Shown here piece by piece: positions 63,505-64,000 of a stretch of DNA of 64,000 bases. The first letter of the stretch is position 1, and each line of letters begins with the position of its first letter. The stretch covers positions 18,750 through 82,749 of the forward strand of contig JACQSX010000018.1 of the NCBI GenBank assembly GCA_016211105.1, given 5' to 3'. The translations under genes and the position numbers were made by a program. Source of the DNA: Acidobacteriota bacterium (GTDB lineage: Bacteria; Acidobacteriota; UBA6911; JACQSX01). Below the pieces are notes generated by a model. It saw only the letters and a program-made list of their open reading frames with translations, did not search any database and was not told where the DNA came from.

Positions 63505-63858
63505 AAGAACGTGAGAAAAAATTCCGAGCCACACTTCGCGCGTGTTGCCCAAATGGCAGCGCGGAGCGCGGTCAAAGAGTGGCCCAGGGCACAGCGCAGC
63601 GGAGCCCTGGGAATGCGAAAACTCTTACCATCTCTCTCCCGAGCCCGCCCCGCCGGGGCGGGCGACAGAATGGCCATCGACATTGCAGATCTGTGTCGCC
63701 CGCCCAAAATCGGGCGGGCGCCGTACACTGAAAAAGCGCTCCCCAGGGCTTCGCAGGCGCTGCGCCCTGGGCCAGCTTCTGTCTCGCTGGCGCGCTTGGT
63801 TTGGGATTTGAGCAACAAGCCCCTTAAGGCGCCGGCTCCGAATTTTTTCTCACGTTCT
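63505..63858. repeat. 354-base imperfect palindromic element with 25-bp inverted ends
   Basis: Left arm AGAACGTGAGAAAAAATTC (from 63506) and right arm GAATTTTTTCTCACGTTCT (to 63858) are inverted. The interior is also palindromic: GGCCCAGGGCACAGCGC against GCGCTGCGCCCTGGGCC, and GGGCGGGCGACAGA against TCTGTGTCGCCCGCCC. There is no coding capacity. Resembles a MITE or other folded repeat. Confidence 0.7.
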
Positions 63859-64000
63859 GAGTCGAGTAGGCGGGGTGCTCGCGCATTCCCGCCCCTCACA
63901 GAACCGTACGAGCAGTTTTCCCGCATATTATGTGCTCGAGCACATAATATGCGTTATGTGGCCTCCCCAAGAATGTGGCGTCCAGCTTGTAAGTCCTTCC
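63859..64000 (-). mobile_element. Probable group II intron fragment (non-coding part), minus strand
   Basis: Read on the minus strand, GCGGGAAAACTGCTCGTAC, GGTTCTGTGAGGGGCGGG and CCCCGCCTACTCGAC appear in order. That order matches the structured segment near many bacterial group II intron maturase genes as I recall it. A perfect 32-base palindrome occupies the variable hairpin (63922-63953). The maturase gene, if any, is outside the window. Confidence 0.45.
63922..63953. repeat. Perfect 32-base palindrome
   Basis: CGCATATTATGTGCTC followed by its exact reverse complement GAGCACATAATATGCG, with no spacer. Confidence 0.9.

Larger units (their letters stand above)
63408..64000. other. Non-coding end region: large palindromic repeat then group II intron-like sequence
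   Basis: No gene supported. 63434-63461 resembles the repeat arm (GTGAGAA...AAATTCGGAGCC); 63505-63858 is a full palindromic element; the remainder looks intron-related. Confidence 0.5.

Noticed and set aside
62424..63926. 500-codon open frame on the minus strand
   Set aside because: Lies antisense to aprA, whose product is unmistakable. Long antisense frames are common opposite GC-rich genes, and the protein is unlike any known family.
1..64000. CRISPR arrays, rRNA or tRNA genes, integrases
   Set aside because: No regularly spaced repeats, no tRNA-like cloverleaf with a conserved T-arm and no integrase or transposase gene were seen by eye; a tRNA or RNA model scan was not possible.

Overview
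The window reads as a chromosomal segment of a Gram-negative, moderately GC-rich bacterium. The evidence is a TonB-like protein, a Tat-exported molybdoenzyme, a lipoprotein cytochrome, System I (Ccm) cytochrome c maturation and sigma-54 promoters. Gene content (an Nxr-type nitrite/nitrate oxidoreductase, AprBA, NAD-linked formate dehydrogenase, many Usp proteins) fits groups such as Acidobacteriota, NC10/Methylomirabilota or Nitrospirota. The sequence alone does not decide between them, and no rRNA, tRNA or CRISPR was seen.

Layout. 1-8.3 kb: TonB-like fragment, thioesterase, a HAD hydrolase fused to a CTP-type riboflavin-kinase (DUF120) domain, pyruvate phosphate dikinase, and a P-type ATPase resembling the Na,K/H,K (type IIC) pumps. 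8.3-19.7 kb: Tat-type dienelactone hydrolase, radical SAM maturase with SEC-C tail, Spy-like protein, acyl-CoA synthetase/GNAT fusion, double Usp, Leu/Glu-type dehydrogenase, small membrane protein, and a HAD-ATPase fusion. 19.8-29.5 kb: an eight-cysteine protein, then a leftward Nxr-type operon (lipoprotein diheme gamma, Tat alpha, 117-residue unknown, FeS beta, TorD chaperone, HExxH/zinc-ribbon protein, Rrf2 regulator). 30-40.8 kb: protoporphyrinogen oxidase, CcmF-CcmH fusion and partners, a membrane polyferredoxin, flavodoxin, TIGR04053-like radical SAM protein and the RIC iron-sulfur repair protein. 41-49.7 kb: an NtrC-type regulator with a soluble kinase, globin-coupled kinase, receiver protein, hemerythrin, ferredoxin, FAD oxidoreductase with an SRPBCC partner broken by an in-frame stop, and a ferritin-like protein. 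49.9-63.4 kb: P1B ATPase-hemerythrin fusion, hydrolase, phosphoribosyltransferase, DUF5335 protein, formate dehydrogenase, two Usp genes and aprBA. 63.4-64 kb: a large palindromic repeat and what looks like group II intron sequence.

The main unifying signal is regulatory. Five perfect TGGCAC-N5-TTGC sigma-54 promoters, all outside genes, plus several near-perfect ones, lie before otherwise scattered genes: P-type ATPase, SRPBCC/globin kinase, ferredoxin, FAD oxidoreductase, eight-cysteine protein, hydrolase/phosphoribosyltransferase, Usp and dehydrogenase. About 0.1 perfect matches would be expected by chance. The list resembles the mycobacterial DosR dormancy set (CtpF-like ATPase, FdxA, Usp, phosphoribosyltransferase), but here it appears to be under sigma-54 and possibly the resident NtrC-type two-component system. 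Haem, di-iron and FeS proteins that bind O2 or NO (globin kinase, three hemerythrin-type proteins, Rrf2, RIC) surround it. I infer a low-oxygen/nitrosative-stress and alternative-respiration island.

A second theme is a family of palindromic repeats. The complete copy (44963-45161) separates the globin kinase from the receiver gene, and repeat-derived sequence supplies the stop codons of at least two genes.
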